64,000 bases of DNA from Desulfobacterales bacterium (lineage in GTDB: Bacteria > Desulfobacterota > Desulfobulbia > Desulfobulbales > BM004): contig JAKITW010000001.1 of assembly GCA_021647905.1 (NCBI GenBank), positions 1-64,000 on the forward strand, given 5' to 3'. A program made the position numbers and the translations under genes. Under the pieces are notes generated by a model. It was given only the letters and a program-made list of their open reading frames with translations. It did not search any database and had not been told where the DNA came from. Positions 1-9,842 of the stretch are shown in pieces. Position 1 is the stretch's first letter, and each line of letters starts with the position of its first letter.

Positions 1-126
1 GCCGAAGTTGTTTCAAATTCCGCTTTTGCCGTCACGGCTGCGGCTCAGGGTCCGCTACACCGTTCGCTATAAGAAAACCCCTTTCCCGGTCCAACCTCAA
101 ACGTACGGGGTTTACCGAAACCTTAC
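1..126 (+). repeat. Dispersed repeat family 3, copy 1 (cut by window edge)
   Basis: This stretch is almost identical to 52652-52775 and, in reverse, to 62475-62599. It ends 10 bases from the stop codon of the minus-strand kamA-like gene. Read on the minus strand, its right part forms an AAACCCC / GGGGTTT stem followed by a T-rich stretch, so it could end kamA transcription. The left end is lost at the window edge; the other two copies extend about 22 bases further. Confidence 0.85.
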
Positions 127-136
127 GGGAAGGGGG

Positions 137-1930
137 TTAGTAATAGTACCAGATAGTCTTGTAATCCCTGGGGTTTTCGCCGATGGCATGCAGCCGTTTC
201 AGGTAGTCGAGAATGGGCACGTCCTCGCTGGTGTGGGTTGAGGTTATCTTGGAGATGTTTTTCTCCCAGGGATGGAATTCGTAGAGCCGGGCGCCGTCCG
301 GCAGGATCGAGATCAGGTCGCGGTGCTGGCTGGCGCGGAGATAACTCTTGCCCAGTCCGGGCACGTTGTAGACCGCCTCATCGGTGCGGGCCATGCCGGG
401 CAGGAGCCGGGCCTCTTCCTTTTGTTCCTGGAGCAGCCTGGCAATGGGCACCCGGTATTCAACGGTCTCCTCCTTGCCCTTGGTGTTGAATGTATAATAG
501 GGCTCGACCCCGATCAAGGCCAGCTTCCGGCGCAGGAAGGCCGCCTCGAACCGGCGGGAGACAAAAAAGGTGTAGACCAGCTGGTTGTAGACCGAGATGC
601 CCCGGCGCTTGAGCCGCTGTACCGCGGTCACGGTATCCGGAGTGATCTCGTAGGGATGTTGGATGTGGGTGACAACCGCCACCTGTCTTTTGCCCGGGAC
701 CAGATAAGCGGCAAGCAGGTCGGCCAGGGAGTCGGTGATCCGCATCGGCATGGTGACCAGGGTGCGGGAGCCGATCCGGATCCGTTCCACCGACGGAATC
801 GCGGCAAGCCCGTCCATGATCCGTCTGATATCCTTATCGGGCATGGCCAGGGGGTCGCCGCCGGTAAGGAGCACCTCGTGGATGGCCGGATGTTTTTTAA
901 TCCAGCGCAGGGCTTTTTTGATGGCCTCGTCCGAGGCCATGGCCCCGGGCTCCATGGCGTCGTTGATCTCCCAGTTACGCTGGCAGTAGACGCAGATCTG
1001 GGGACAGGTATTGAATGGCTTGAAGATACAGATGGCCGGGTAGCGGCGGGTGATGAGATCAGCGGGCGAGGTGTCGGCCTCACGCATGAAATCCAGACAT
1101 TTGCCCTTGCGGCCCGGAAGCCCCATCTGCTCCACATAACTGGGCGGCGGAATCACCTGGGCCCGGATGGCCCGGTCCCGTCCGGCCTTAAGGGCGTCGT
1201 CCATCAGCGACAGGTAATGCGGGGTAATCCCGAACGGCAGCTTTTGCGCCCGGGCAGACTCGATCGCCTGTCGTTCGGAATCGGACAGCTTGAGCAGTTG
1301 GTTGATCAACTCCGGGTCGCGGAGCACGTTGTCGGCCTGCCACTGCCAGTTGTGCCAGTCTGTTTTGTCGGCCTTGAGCGTTTTCAGGATCCGGGCTCGC
1401 CGTTTTTCACGGCGCAGGACAGCCTTGTCCGCCAGGCCCGACTGAAATCTGGCCTTCTGCGCCTCGACCTCGATCGAGAGTTCGTCCAACTGGCGCGACC
1501 GTTCAATGGCCGCCTTTCTGCCCTTGAGCCGGGTCGGCACCAGGTGGAGATCCACCAGTTTGCGGCCCGGACCTCTGCCTTGGAGGCCCAGAAAGAGGTA
1601 GAGCAGTTCGGCATAGAATGCCGGGGTAAGATCCGGGCGCGGTTTGTCCCGGGCAATGTCGCGGATCGCCTCGGCCACCGAGAATCCGGCCCGGTCTTCC
1701 GAACGGCGGGCCAGGATCCGGTTCAGCACGTCGGCGCAGTCCCGCACCCGGATAATGGAGCCCTCGGAAAATGAGTCGTAGTCGTTAAAGGTAGCAAAGG
1801 CGACCCGGTGGGCATGCCGGGAAAGGGCCTGGCGGAGATCGTCGACATTTTCCGAGTTGCGGGCCAGGGCGAAAATTTCCCGGGCCTTTGATATAAGGTG
1901 TTCAGGAGTGTACATTGCCGGATTAAGCAT
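137..1930 (-). CDS. KamA family radical SAM protein (lysine 2,3-aminomutase-like)
   Basis: About 597 residues. The radical SAM cluster motif CPQICVYC (CxxxCxxC) lies near residue 308, and a VPGLGKS segment near residue 525 sits where lysine 2,3-aminomutases hold the PLP-binding lysine (PGGGGK). Family members shift an amino group using SAM, a 4Fe-4S cluster and PLP; the substrate here is unknown. The protein is much longer than EpmB, with a roughly 200-residue N-terminal extension typical of the long KamA-like group. I chose the ATG at 1930 because AGAAGG lies 8 bases upstream. The open frame runs on to 2203, but that part reads like non-coding sequence. No partner gene is adjacent. Confidence 0.85.
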   Translation of the reverse strand: MLNPAMYTPEHLISKAREIFALARNSENVDDLRQALSRHAHRVAFATFNDYDSFSEGSIIRVRDCADVLNRILARRSEDRAGFSVAEAIRDIARDKPRPDLTPAFYAELLYLFLGLQGRGPGRKLVDLHLVPTRLKGRKAAIERSRQLDELSIEVEAQKARFQSGLADKAVLRREKRRARILKTLKADKTDWHNWQWQADNVLRDPELINQLLKLSDSERQAIESARAQKLPFGITPHYLSLMDDALKAGRDRAIRAQVIPPPSYVEQMGLPGRKGKCLDFMREADTSPADLITRRYPAICIFKPFNTCPQICVYCQRNWEINDAMEPGAMASDEAIKKALRWIKKHPAIHEVLLTGGDPLAMPDKDIRRIMDGLAAIPSVERIRIGSRTLVTMPMRITDSLADLLAAYLVPGKRQVAVVTHIQHPYEITPDTVTAVQRLKRRGISVYNQLVYTFFVSRRFEAAFLRRKLALIGVEPYYTFNTKGKEETVEYRVPIARLLQEQKEEARLLPGMARTDEAVYNVPGLGKSYLRASQHRDLISILPDGARLYEFHPWEKNISKITSTHTSEDVPILDYLKRLHAIGENPRDYKTIWYYY

Positions 1931-2452
1931 ACGTATAACCTTCTGTTGCACATGCCTGGGTAGGGGCGCCGCTGAGGACGGCAACCAAGCCCAGCCGCTG
2001 ATTATAAACGACAGCGGTCGTAATTGATCGTTCAGGACCGTTGGTCCGGGAGGTTTGGGAAGGTTTTTCCCAAAAAAAACGCTTTTTTGGTCTGCAACAA
2101 AAAAATATACCGTATTTTGATGCAACTGACAACCCGGGTTGGATTGAGGCTGAGATCCAAAGGGGACTCCGGCGGCTCGGTTGCTTGCCGGTTGCTCCTT
2201 CAACGCGCCAGGGCATGACGTTTTTGTAAAGGGTTGCCTTGAATCGAGGAGAGCGGAAACAGCGGGTTGGGCCGCATCTCATTGGCGTGGATTTTACGAG
2301 TACCAGGCGGTCTCAAAACGGATCTCTTCTGGTAAGGCTTTGACATTCCTTTTGGGATGGATACAATGGCGATCAAGCCGGTGCGGGGGTTACTGGTCTT
2401 GACGATCATCATTCATGCCCCGTGATCAGTTACCAATGAAGAGGGGAGGGAT
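1931..2452. other. Intergenic region between kamA-like gene and DUF502 gene
   Basis: Divergent gap of about 520 bases. It probably carries the kamA promoter: ATTATA at 2001-2006 is a consensus TATAAT on the minus strand, though I see no good -35 box. A TTTGGGAA/TTCCCAAA hairpin lies at about 2054-2076, without a T-tail on either strand. The right end holds a short inverted repeat (2388-2434) that recurs at 31436-31479. I see no convincing gene here. Confidence 0.5.
2388..2434 (+). repeat. Short inverted repeat, copy 1 (GGTTACTGGTC ... GATCAGTTACC)
   Basis: Arms of 11 bases match at 9 positions around a roughly 25-base loop containing GACGATCATCATTCATGCCC. A close relative, with arm changes, lies at 31436-31479. 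Both copies are preceded by TGCGGGG and stand upstream of plus-strand genes. Function unknown. Confidence 0.5.
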
Positions 2453-3046
2453 ATGAAAAGGCTGAGTCGGTATTTTCTGGAAGGGTTATTGGTGCTCGTG
2501 CCCCTGGTGGTTACCATCTATGTAATCACCGTGATTTTTCTGAAAATCGATCATCTGTTTAATTTTACCACCCCGGGACTGGGGGTGGCGGCCACCCTGC
2601 TGCTCATCACCCTGGTGGGTTTCGTGGCCTCCAATTTTCTGACCCGCAAGCTGGTGCGGTTGATTGAAACTCTCTTTACCCGGCTGCCCCTGATCAAGAT
2701 GATCTATTCCTCGATCAAGGATCTGGTCAACGCCTTTGTCGGTGATAAAAAAAGCTTCAACCGGCCGGTCCTGGTTTCTCTCTCCGCGGACAATGGAATT
2801 CAGGCCGTCGGCTTCATCACCCGGGATAATCTGGAGCATATCGGCATCAGCGGCAGGATGGCGGTCTATTTCCCCCAGTCCTACAATTTTGCCGGCAACC
2901 TGGTGGTGGTTCCCAACGAACGGGTCTTTCCCCTGGACGCCGACCCGGGTGATGTGATGTCGTTCGTGGTCTCCGGCGGCATTTCAGAAGCCGGAAATAA
3001 GAGGACGATAAAAACAGTGGACAGTGGGAGAAAAAAACAGTGCTGA
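2453..3046 (+). CDS. DUF502 family membrane protein
   Basis: 197 residues. The start follows GGGAGGG at a normal distance. Two hydrophobic segments (about residues 8-30 and 42-62) are followed by a soluble domain with the family's pattern (TRKLVRLIETLFTRLPLIK, then YFPQSYNFAGNLVVVP). The family is widespread in bacteria and has no established role. The last 15 or so residues are encoded by a heptamer-like repeat tract (GAGGAC... ACAGTGGACAGTGGG) and may be an accidental extension. A bidirectional terminator follows. Confidence 0.85.
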   Translation: MKRLSRYFLEGLLVLVPLVVTIYVITVIFLKIDHLFNFTTPGLGVAATLLLITLVGFVASNFLTRKLVRLIETLFTRLPLIKMIYSSIKDLVNAFVGDKKSFNRPVLVSLSADNGIQAVGFITRDNLEHIGISGRMAVYFPQSYNFAGNLVVVPNERVFPLDADPGDVMSFVVSGGISEAGNKRTIKTVDSGRKKQC

Positions 3047-3104
3047 GTGCCGGACAATGGTAACCACTCACAGGATTACCGGGTTTGCCCGGCAACCGGC
3101 AAAC

Positions 3105-3141
3105 AAAAAAAGGAGTCAGCCCGGATGAGTTGACTCCTTTT
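3105..3141 (-). terminator. Bidirectional intrinsic terminator
   Basis: The stem AAAAGGAGTCA / TGACTCCTTTT surrounds a 12-base loop. On the minus strand it ends in seven T residues and directly follows the tRNA. On the plus strand it ends in TTTT and follows the DUF502 gene, so it can serve both. Confidence 0.8.
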
Positions 3142-3149
3142 GTCGTTTC

Positions 3150-3225
3150 TGGTGACCCCTACGGGACTCGAACCCGTGCTACCGGCGTGAGAGGCCGGCG
3201 TCCTAGACCGCTAGACGAAGGGGCC
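3150..3225 (-). tRNA. tRNA-Glu (anticodon CTC)
   Basis: A 76-base cloverleaf on the minus strand starting GGCCCCTTCGTCTAG. The acceptor stem GGCCCCT pairs with AGGGGTC (one G-T pair), the anticodon loop CTCTCAC gives CTC between CCGGC/GCCGG stems, and the T arm carries GGTTCGAGTCC. The CCA end is encoded. It resembles bacterial tRNA-Glu and reads GAG codons. A terminator follows within 10 bases. Confidence 0.95.
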
Positions 3226-3282
3226 GTAATGAAGGAACACTTTATATATGATGCGCTGTTTTTTGTCAAACTTAAAAAAGGC

Positions 3283-3876
3283 TTATGCCACGTGCACGTT
3301 CTGCCTGCGGATAAAGTTCCGGCCCGCCTCTTCGGCCGCGGCCAGAAACCGCCCCGCCTTTTTGGCCTCCCCGCGCCGGTCAAGGCCCCGGACCAGCAGT
3401 TGGTTGTCATAGCGCATGTCCATGGCGTCAAAGGCGTATTTCATGCACCGCACCGCGCCTTCGAAGACCCGCTCCCCCCTGGTGGCGGCAACCGAGAGAA
3501 AAAAACCCCGCCGTTCCGGGTCCTGCCGCCACGCCCCTTTTTCCTTGGCCAGCCGTTTCCGGTTCCACAGGGCCTGGGTCCGGTCGACAAAGGCCTTGGC
3601 CTGGGCGGTGATTCCGTAGAAGAAGATGGGCGAGGCCAGGATAATCAGCCGGGTGTTGATTATTTTTTTATAGAGCGGGGTCATGTCGTCCTTGATCACG
3701 CATTCGCCGGTCTTGTCGCAGTCGCCGCAACTGGTGCAGGCTGAGATGTCAAGATCGCAGAGCCGGATGATCTCCGGCCGGCCGCCGGCCGCTTCCACGC
3801 CCTTGAGCATCGCCTTGAGCAGAACTTCCGAGTTGCCGCCCTTCCGGGGACTGCCGAGAAATGCGAGCACATCCAT
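3283..3876 (-). CDS. NAD(P)H-dependent flavodoxin-fold oxidoreductase (iron-sulfur flavoprotein-like)
   Basis: 197 residues. GSPRKGGNSE at residues 8-17 is the FMN phosphate-binding loop of the NADPH-dependent FMN reductase family. Four cysteines in CTSCGDCDKTGEC (47, 50, 53, 59) recall the compact cluster motif of iron-sulfur flavoproteins, although many family members keep the cysteines without proven cluster binding. AAGGAG sits upstream of the start. It follows malQ by 11 bases on the same strand, so the two are probably co-transcribed, but no functional link is obvious. Its electron partners cannot be told from sequence. Confidence 0.8.
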   Translation of the reverse strand: MDVLAFLGSPRKGGNSEVLLKAMLKGVEAAGGRPEIIRLCDLDISACTSCGDCDKTGECVIKDDMTPLYKKIINTRLIILASPIFFYGITAQAKAFVDRTQALWNRKRLAKEKGAWRQDPERRGFFLSVAATRGERVFEGAVRCMKYAFDAMDMRYDNQLLVRGLDRRGEAKKAGRFLAAAEEAGRNFIRRQNVHVA

Positions 3877-3887
3877 AAGGTGTCTCC

Positions 3888-5441
3888 TTACCAGGGCTCC
3901 TGGTCGGGTGTGTTGGAACCGGTTGGCTGGTCGGTGTTACCTGTCTTATCCGGCAACCGGTTGTAGAACCCGGTATCGTCCTGCAGGCGCGCGGAGAGTT
4001 GGTTGTTCAAGAAGCGGGGAGCACAGCGCCAGCGCCAGTTGTTCTTCATGGTGCTCGGGGTGTTCATCCGGCAGTCGCTGCCGAATCCGAGCAGGTCCTG
4101 GAGCGGGATGATCGCCAGGTCGGCCACCGAGGCCAGGGCGATGCGGACCATGTCCCGGGCAATGTCATTGCCGTTGCTGTTGGCGTAGCGCCTGAGCGCG
4201 GCCCCGGCCCTGGCCGAGCATTTATCGCCCAGATACCAGCCCAGCGAGGTGTCGTTGTCATGGGTGCCGGTATAGACCACGCAGTTACCGGTCTTATAGT
4301 TATGGGGCAGATAGGGATTGCTCATGTCCGAGTCAAAGGCGAACTGGAGGATTTTCATCCCAGGCAGGCCGAGTGCGTCGCGCAGTTCTTCCACCTCCGG
4401 GGTGATGACCCCCAGGTCCTCGGCAATGATCGACATTTTTTTTAAATCCAGGGCCTCAAAAAAAGCAAGTCCCGGGCCTGGCACCCAGCGTCCCTTGATC
4501 GCGGTCTTTTCAGCGGCCGGGATCTCCCAATAGGACTCAAGGCCCCGGAAATGGTCGATCCGGACCATATCCATCCCGGAGAAGATATGGTTGAACCGTT
4601 CCTGCCACCAGTTGACCAGTGCATGGTTGATCCGGCCCTGGTCGTCATGCCAGCAGTAGACCGGGTTGCCCCAGCGCTGGCCGGTGGAGCTGAAATAATC
4701 GGGCGGCACCCCGGCAACGTGGGTGGGGGTCAGGGTCTGGCGGTCAAGTTTATAGAACTCCTGGTGGGTCCAGACGTCAACGCTGTCCAGGGCCGTGTAG
4801 ATGGGAATATCGCCGATCAGGGTTATTTTTTTCTCCTGGGCCGCCCGGCGCAGCGACTGCCACTGGCGGTTAAAAACAAATTGTTCGAATTGATAGTAGA
4901 GGATCCGCTCGGCCAGCCGGTCCCGGGCCCGGTCAAGGGCCTCCGGTCTCCGGCGGGCCTCCGGCCCGGGCCACCGGTACCAGGGGGCGAAGTTGTTTTC
5001 TTCCCGCAGGCTCATGAACAGGGCATAATCGGCCAGCCAGGTCCGGGATTGGCGGAAGTCAACAAAGGCCGGGTCCGGATCAATGCGGAAGGCGGCAAAG
5101 GCCCGGCCAAGGAGTTTGGTCTTAAGGGCGATCACCCTGGGAAAATCCACCAGGTATTCGGAAAACTCCGGGACGGCGAGGTCGGTCTTGTCGAGCAGAC
5201 CGGAGACAACGAGCCCCTGCGGGTCGATCAGCAGCGGGTTGCCGGCAAAGGCCGACAGGCTCATGTAGGGCGAGTTGTCGAATATCGGACTGGTGGGGGT
5301 GATGGGCAGAAACTGCCAGTATTGCTGACCGCCCGCCTGGAGGAAATCCAGGAACCAATGGGCCTGTTTCCCCAAAGAGCCGATGCCGTAGGGATCGGGC
5401 AGGGAGGTGAAATGGAAAAGGATGCCGCTGCCGCGTTGCAT
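3888..5441 (-). CDS. malQ: 4-alpha-glucanotransferase (amylomaltase, GH77)
   Basis: 517 residues, a full-length GH77 enzyme that moves alpha-1,4-glucan segments between chains in glycogen and maltodextrin use. The signature regions are present: VRIDHFRG near residue 295 (nucleophile Asp), IAEDLG near 340 (acid/base Glu) and THDNDTS near 394. The N-terminus MQRGSGILFHFTSLPDPYGIGSLG is typical of the family. The C-terminal tail after about residue 490 is polar and probably disordered. The promoter must lie in the 5442-5899 gap. A stand-alone CBM48 gene at 44830 is the only other glycogen-related gene in the window. Confidence 0.93.
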   Translation of the reverse strand: MQRGSGILFHFTSLPDPYGIGSLGKQAHWFLDFLQAGGQQYWQFLPITPTSPIFDNSPYMSLSAFAGNPLLIDPQGLVVSGLLDKTDLAVPEFSEYLVDFPRVIALKTKLLGRAFAAFRIDPDPAFVDFRQSRTWLADYALFMSLREENNFAPWYRWPGPEARRRPEALDRARDRLAERILYYQFEQFVFNRQWQSLRRAAQEKKITLIGDIPIYTALDSVDVWTHQEFYKLDRQTLTPTHVAGVPPDYFSSTGQRWGNPVYCWHDDQGRINHALVNWWQERFNHIFSGMDMVRIDHFRGLESYWEIPAAEKTAIKGRWVPGPGLAFFEALDLKKMSIIAEDLGVITPEVEELRDALGLPGMKILQFAFDSDMSNPYLPHNYKTGNCVVYTGTHDNDTSLGWYLGDKCSARAGAALRRYANSNGNDIARDMVRIALASVADLAIIPLQDLLGFGSDCRMNTPSTMKNNWRWRCAPRFLNNQLSARLQDDTGFYNRLPDKTGNTDQPTGSNTPDQEPW

Positions 5442-5899
5442 ATTTCAGGGATCAGAAGTCAGAGGTCAGAGGTCAGAGGTCAGATACTACACCAGTATAA
5501 CTTGCGTGCCGTCCCCTGTCACCTGTCTTCCGCTTGCCGGCCCGGGTCCGGCCGGGCTGGTTGCTAACGGCAATTTTTTGTTTGTTTTTCTGCCGGGATT
5601 GGATATAATCAAACATTTTACGTCTGCCGCTGTTGTTGCGGACCGGGCAGGGCTTACCCTTCCTGCCGCCAGTTGCGCACAATCTTTTTTTTCGGGTAAT
5701 CTCCTGGGCGCCTATAAAGCGGAAATGCGAGCCAGATTCGCCATAGATATTCAAACCCTCCATACGCGCCTGAACACCAGGCCCTCAATTTCCATGGTCT
5801 TATTCTCTGCCAATGGTTCTTCGGCAGGCAACGCCTTGGACTCCACTGGGCCGGTCCGGACCACTGCCGCCCGCAATATGATTAAAGGAGCGACCTTTC
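5442..5899. other. Divergent intergenic region between malQ and the sigma factor gene
   Basis: 458 bases. It holds a heptamer tract AGAGGTC repeated about four times (5451-5486), a GC-rich inverted repeat TTGCCG...CGGCAATTTTTT at about 5534-5579, a plus-strand promoter at 5582-5609, and a long leader of about 290 bases before the sigma factor start. A GGCAGG/CCTGCC hairpin lies around 5647-5669. I see no open frame with a convincing ribosome binding site. Confidence 0.5.
5582..5609 (+). promoter_or_regulatory. Probable sigma-70 promoter of the sigma factor gene
   Basis: TATAAT at 5604-5609 is a perfect -10 box, and TTGTTT at 5582-5587 is a fair -35 box with a 16-base spacer. It points towards the sigma factor gene and would give a 5' leader of about 285 bases. 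Confidence 0.5.
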
Positions 5900-7243
5900 G
5901 TGCTAGCTAATATTAAGGCGAAATTATTAGATGCTGGAAAGGATGAGGGATGTATTTCCTTTGCCCTGCTCAATGAACTGCTGCCCGACGACATTAAGGC
6001 ACCCAACGCCATTGAGGAGATCTTTGATTTTCTTGGCAAGAACAATATCGAGATCGTTTGCGAGGAAAAATCCGGCCAGCGGCGAACCCTGAGCGGCGAG
6101 AAATGGGAGGATTTTCAGCGGCATGCGGCCGAGGACCTGGCCGCGGGCAAGGATTCCGCCGCTGGGATCGTTTCCATGGCCGCTGGCGAGGAACACGAGC
6201 AGGAAGAGACCACCACCACCTATCTCCGGGAGATGGGGCGGTTCGATCTGCTGACCCCGGAGGAGGAGGCCAAGTACAGCCGCACCATCCGTGAGGGGTT
6301 TGATGCGATCATCGCGGCGATCCAGGAAGACAAAACCGGGGTCCCTGAGATGGAGGCGCTCAAGGAACGGATCGAACTCTGGAAGAAACGGGATCCCTCG
6401 TTAAAGCCCAAGAAGCAGCAGCTCAACTACATGAAAGGGCATGTGGCCAAGGCGGTGCAGGCCCACCCCGGGATCGGCCTCCTGGAGATTCAGGCCCGGG
6501 TCGAGGCCTATGTCCGCTCCATCGAGGCGGCCAAGGACGAGATGATCCGGGCCAACCTGCGGCTGGTGGTCAGTATTGCCAAGCGGTACATGCACCAGGG
6601 GCTGACCCTGGCCGACCTGATCCAGGAAGGCAACCTGGGCCTGATGCGGGCCGTGTTCCGTTTCGACTACACCAAGGGCAACAAGTTTTCCACCTATGCC
6701 AGCTGGTGGATCCGCCAGGCGATCACCCGGGCGATCCTGGACAAGACCAGGACCATCCGGCTGCCGGTCCATTTTCTCGAACTGCGCAGCCAGTTCTTCA
6801 AGGCCTTTTATTCCCTGCTCAAGGAACTGGGCCGGGAGCCCACCCCGGTGGAGATCTCCAAAAACACCGATCTGCCGATGAGCAAGATCCTGGCGATCCT
6901 CGAGGCATCCCGGGAGCCGATTTCCCTGGAGACCCCGATTGGCGACGACGACAGCACCCTGGGTGATTTTCTCGAGAACCAGGAGTCGATATCACCCTAC
7001 GACGCGGTGCAGAACCGGGAGCTTTCCGGCCGGGTCAAGAACATCCTGCACACCCTGAGCAAGCGGGAGGAGAAGATCATCCGTCTCCGTTTCGGGATCG
7101 GCGAAAAGGCCGAGTATACCCTGGAGGAGATCGGCAAGCGGTTCAACGTCTCCAGGGAGCGGATCCGCCAGATCGAGAAAAAGGCGCTCAACCGGCTCCG
7201 GCACTCCAGCCGGCGGGATAAGTTGAAGCATTTCCTGGACTGA
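5900..7243 (+). CDS. rpoD: RNA polymerase sigma factor, RpoD/SigA type (short form)
   Basis: 447 residues. Sigma 1.1 (about residues 5-50), region 1.2 with [20 protein letters not shown], region 2 with [17 protein letters not shown], region 3, and region 4 ending [18 protein letters not shown] and KLKHFLD are all present, which points to the primary sigma factor group. It is shorter than most delta-proteobacterial RpoD proteins because the non-conserved insert between 1.2 and 2 is small. The start is GTG with AAAGGAG 9 bases upstream. No dnaG is adjacent, so it could be a second RpoD-like factor. It is the only sigma factor in the window. Confidence 0.8.
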   Translation: MLANIKAKLLDAGKDEGCISFALLNELLPDDIKAPNAIEEIFDFLGKNNIEIVCEEKSGQRRTLSGEKWEDFQRHAAEDLAAGKDSAAGIVSMAAGEEHEQEETTTTYLREMGRFDLLTPEEEAKYSRTIREGFDAIIAAIQEDKTGVPEMEALKERIELWKKRDPSLKPKKQQLNYMKGHVAKAVQAHPGIGLLEIQARVEAYVRSIEAAKDEMIRANLRLVVSIAKRYMHQGLTLADLIQEGNLGLMRAVFRFDYTKGNKFSTYASWWIRQAITRAILDKTRTIRLPVHFLELRSQFFKAFYSLLKELGREPTPVEISKNTDLPMSKILAILEASREPISLETPIGDDDSTLGDFLENQESISPYDAVQNRELSGRVKNILHTLSKREEKIIRLRFGIGEKAEYTLEEIGKRFNVSRERIRQIEKKALNRLRHSSRRDKLKHFLD

Positions 7244-7413
7244 CCGGCAGGGCCGGCCGCACAGGAACAACGAAACAGGTCACTCCGGCATGGCAAGGAC
7301 AGCACGTTCGCGGCGACCGCCATATCCATAATAAAAAACCCTGTCCGAATAATAATGAACTCGCCGCGCGGCCTGCCGCGGGACATGTTTATCCAACCCG
7401 GGAAAGAAAAAAA

Positions 7414-8508
<1,095 letters not shown>

Positions 8509-8707
8509 GTCAGGGGACAGATGACAGAGGACAGAGGACAGAGGACAGTGAAAAAAACAGTGCTGAGTAACGAGCAATGAGTTGGAGCCAGATAACAGAT
8601 GATGGTGGAAAAAGTTGATAGTTATTTGTTAATGGTAACAACATGTTATAATCTTTCTCAGCACTCAGCACTCAGCACTCAGCACTCAGCACTCAGCACT
8701 CAGCACC
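8509..8707 (+). repeat. Heptamer-repeat hairpin locus between mqnE and mqnC
   Basis: It starts with GGACAGA-type heptamers (about 8515-8550), then AGTGCTGAGTAACGAG, then a core of about 65 bases, then seven units of CAGCACT (about 8658-8707). The AGTGCTGAG part is the reverse complement of the final heptamers, so the transcript could fold back. From about 8594 on, it is nearly identical (about two mismatches in the core) to 17571-17688 upstream of purC. Confidence 0.85.
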
Positions 8708-8751
8708 CCTTTATTTTATGAATAGTGTCCGGATGTTGGATATAGGCTGGA

Positions 8752-9819
8752 ATGGATTCAATGGAAACGATTCGGGAAAAAGTATTACAGGGTGAGCGGA
8801 TCTCCCCGCAAGAGGCCCTGGTCCTGGCGGACAAGGGCGATCTTTATGATCTCGGCTTTCTGGCCGATGCGGTCCGTAAGCGGCTCCACCCCGAGCCGAT
8901 GGTCACCTATGTAATTGACCGCAACATCAATTACACTGATATCTGCATTTCAGCCTGTAAGTTCTGCGCCTTTTACAAGGCCCCGGAGGATGGGACCGGC
9001 ACGGTTCTTTCCTTTGCCGAACTGGGCGAGAAGATCAAGGAGACCAGGGAGCTGGGCGGCACCCAGATCCTGCTCCAGGGCGGGCTCCACCCGGACAAGC
9101 CCCTGGAGTTCTACGAGGAGATGCTTCGCCATATCAAGGGTGAGCACCGGATCCACATACACGGCTTTTCGCCGCCGGAGATCTGTCATTTCGCCAACCT
9201 GTCCGGGCTTTCGGTCGGCGAGGTGCTGGTGCGGCTGCAGGCCGCCGGGCTCGATTCCATGCCCGGCGGCGGCGCCGAGATCCTTTCCGACCGGGTGCGC
9301 AGCGCGGCAGCGCCCCGCAAGTGCACTGCCGATCAGTGGATCGGGGTGATGGAGGAGGCGCACCTGCTGGGGATGCGGACCACGGCCACCATGATGTTCG
9401 GCCATATCGAGACCATTGAGGAACGGCTGGAGCACCTGGTCCGGCTGCGCGACCTGCAGGACCGGACCAACGGCTTTACCGCCTTTATCCCCTGGCCGTT
9501 CCAGCCCGACAATACCGCCTATGCCGATATTGACAAGGCCACTGCCTTCAGTTACCTGCGGACCCTGGCCTGGTCGCGGATCTTTCTTGACAACTTTCCC
9601 AATATCCAGGCCTCCTGGGTAACCCAGGGACCGAAGATCGCCCAGCTCTCTCTTTTTTTCGGGGCCAATGATTTCGGCAGCACCATGATTGAGGAGAACG
9701 TGGTGGCCGCGGCCGGGGTCAGCTTCCGTTTGTCCGAGGCCGAGATCCGGGACCTGGTCAAAGAGGCGGGATTCGAGCCCAGACAGCGGACCATGGATTA
9801 TACCCTGGTGGAACACTGA
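8752..9819 (+). CDS. mqnC: Cyclic dehypoxanthinyl futalosine synthase (radical SAM)
   Basis: 355 residues. It cyclises dehypoxanthine futalosine, the step after hypoxanthine removal in the futalosine menaquinone pathway. The cluster motif CISACKFC gives C65, C69 and C72. Family-typical segments follow: QILLQGGLHPD, HGFSPPEI, SMPGGGAEIL, and IPWPFQPDNT. It is a paralogue of the MqnE encoded just upstream, and both share GHIETIEERLEHL. The next gene starts 23 bases downstream. Confidence 0.93.
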   Translation: MDSMETIREKVLQGERISPQEALVLADKGDLYDLGFLADAVRKRLHPEPMVTYVIDRNINYTDICISACKFCAFYKAPEDGTGTVLSFAELGEKIKETRELGGTQILLQGGLHPDKPLEFYEEMLRHIKGEHRIHIHGFSPPEICHFANLSGLSVGEVLVRLQAAGLDSMPGGGAEILSDRVRSAAAPRKCTADQWIGVMEEAHLLGMRTTATMMFGHIETIEERLEHLVRLRDLQDRTNGFTAFIPWPFQPDNTAYADIDKATAFSYLRTLAWSRIFLDNFPNIQASWVTQGPKIAQLSLFFGANDFGSTMIEENVVAAAGVSFRLSEAEIRDLVKEAGFEPRQRTMDYTLVEH

Positions 9820-9842
9820 AGGGCCTGCCCCATGAGTTATCG

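Noticed and set aside
8-241. Open frame MFQIPLLPS... covering repeat family 3, also open in copy 2
   Set aside because: It is formed by the repeat itself, has no ribosome binding site, and runs past the repeat into unrelated sequence; shared frame follows from shared DNA.
272-1774. Plus-strand open frame of 500 codons
   Set aside because: It lies opposite the kamA-like gene, which has clear cofactor motifs; no motif is seen in this frame.
2054-2076. TTTGGGAA/TTCCCAAA hairpin as a terminator
   Set aside because: The stem is not followed by a T-run on either strand, and no gene ends towards it.
8658-8707. CAGCACT tandem repeat as a possible CRISPR array
   Set aside because: The unit is only seven bases with no spacers, and no cas gene is in the window.
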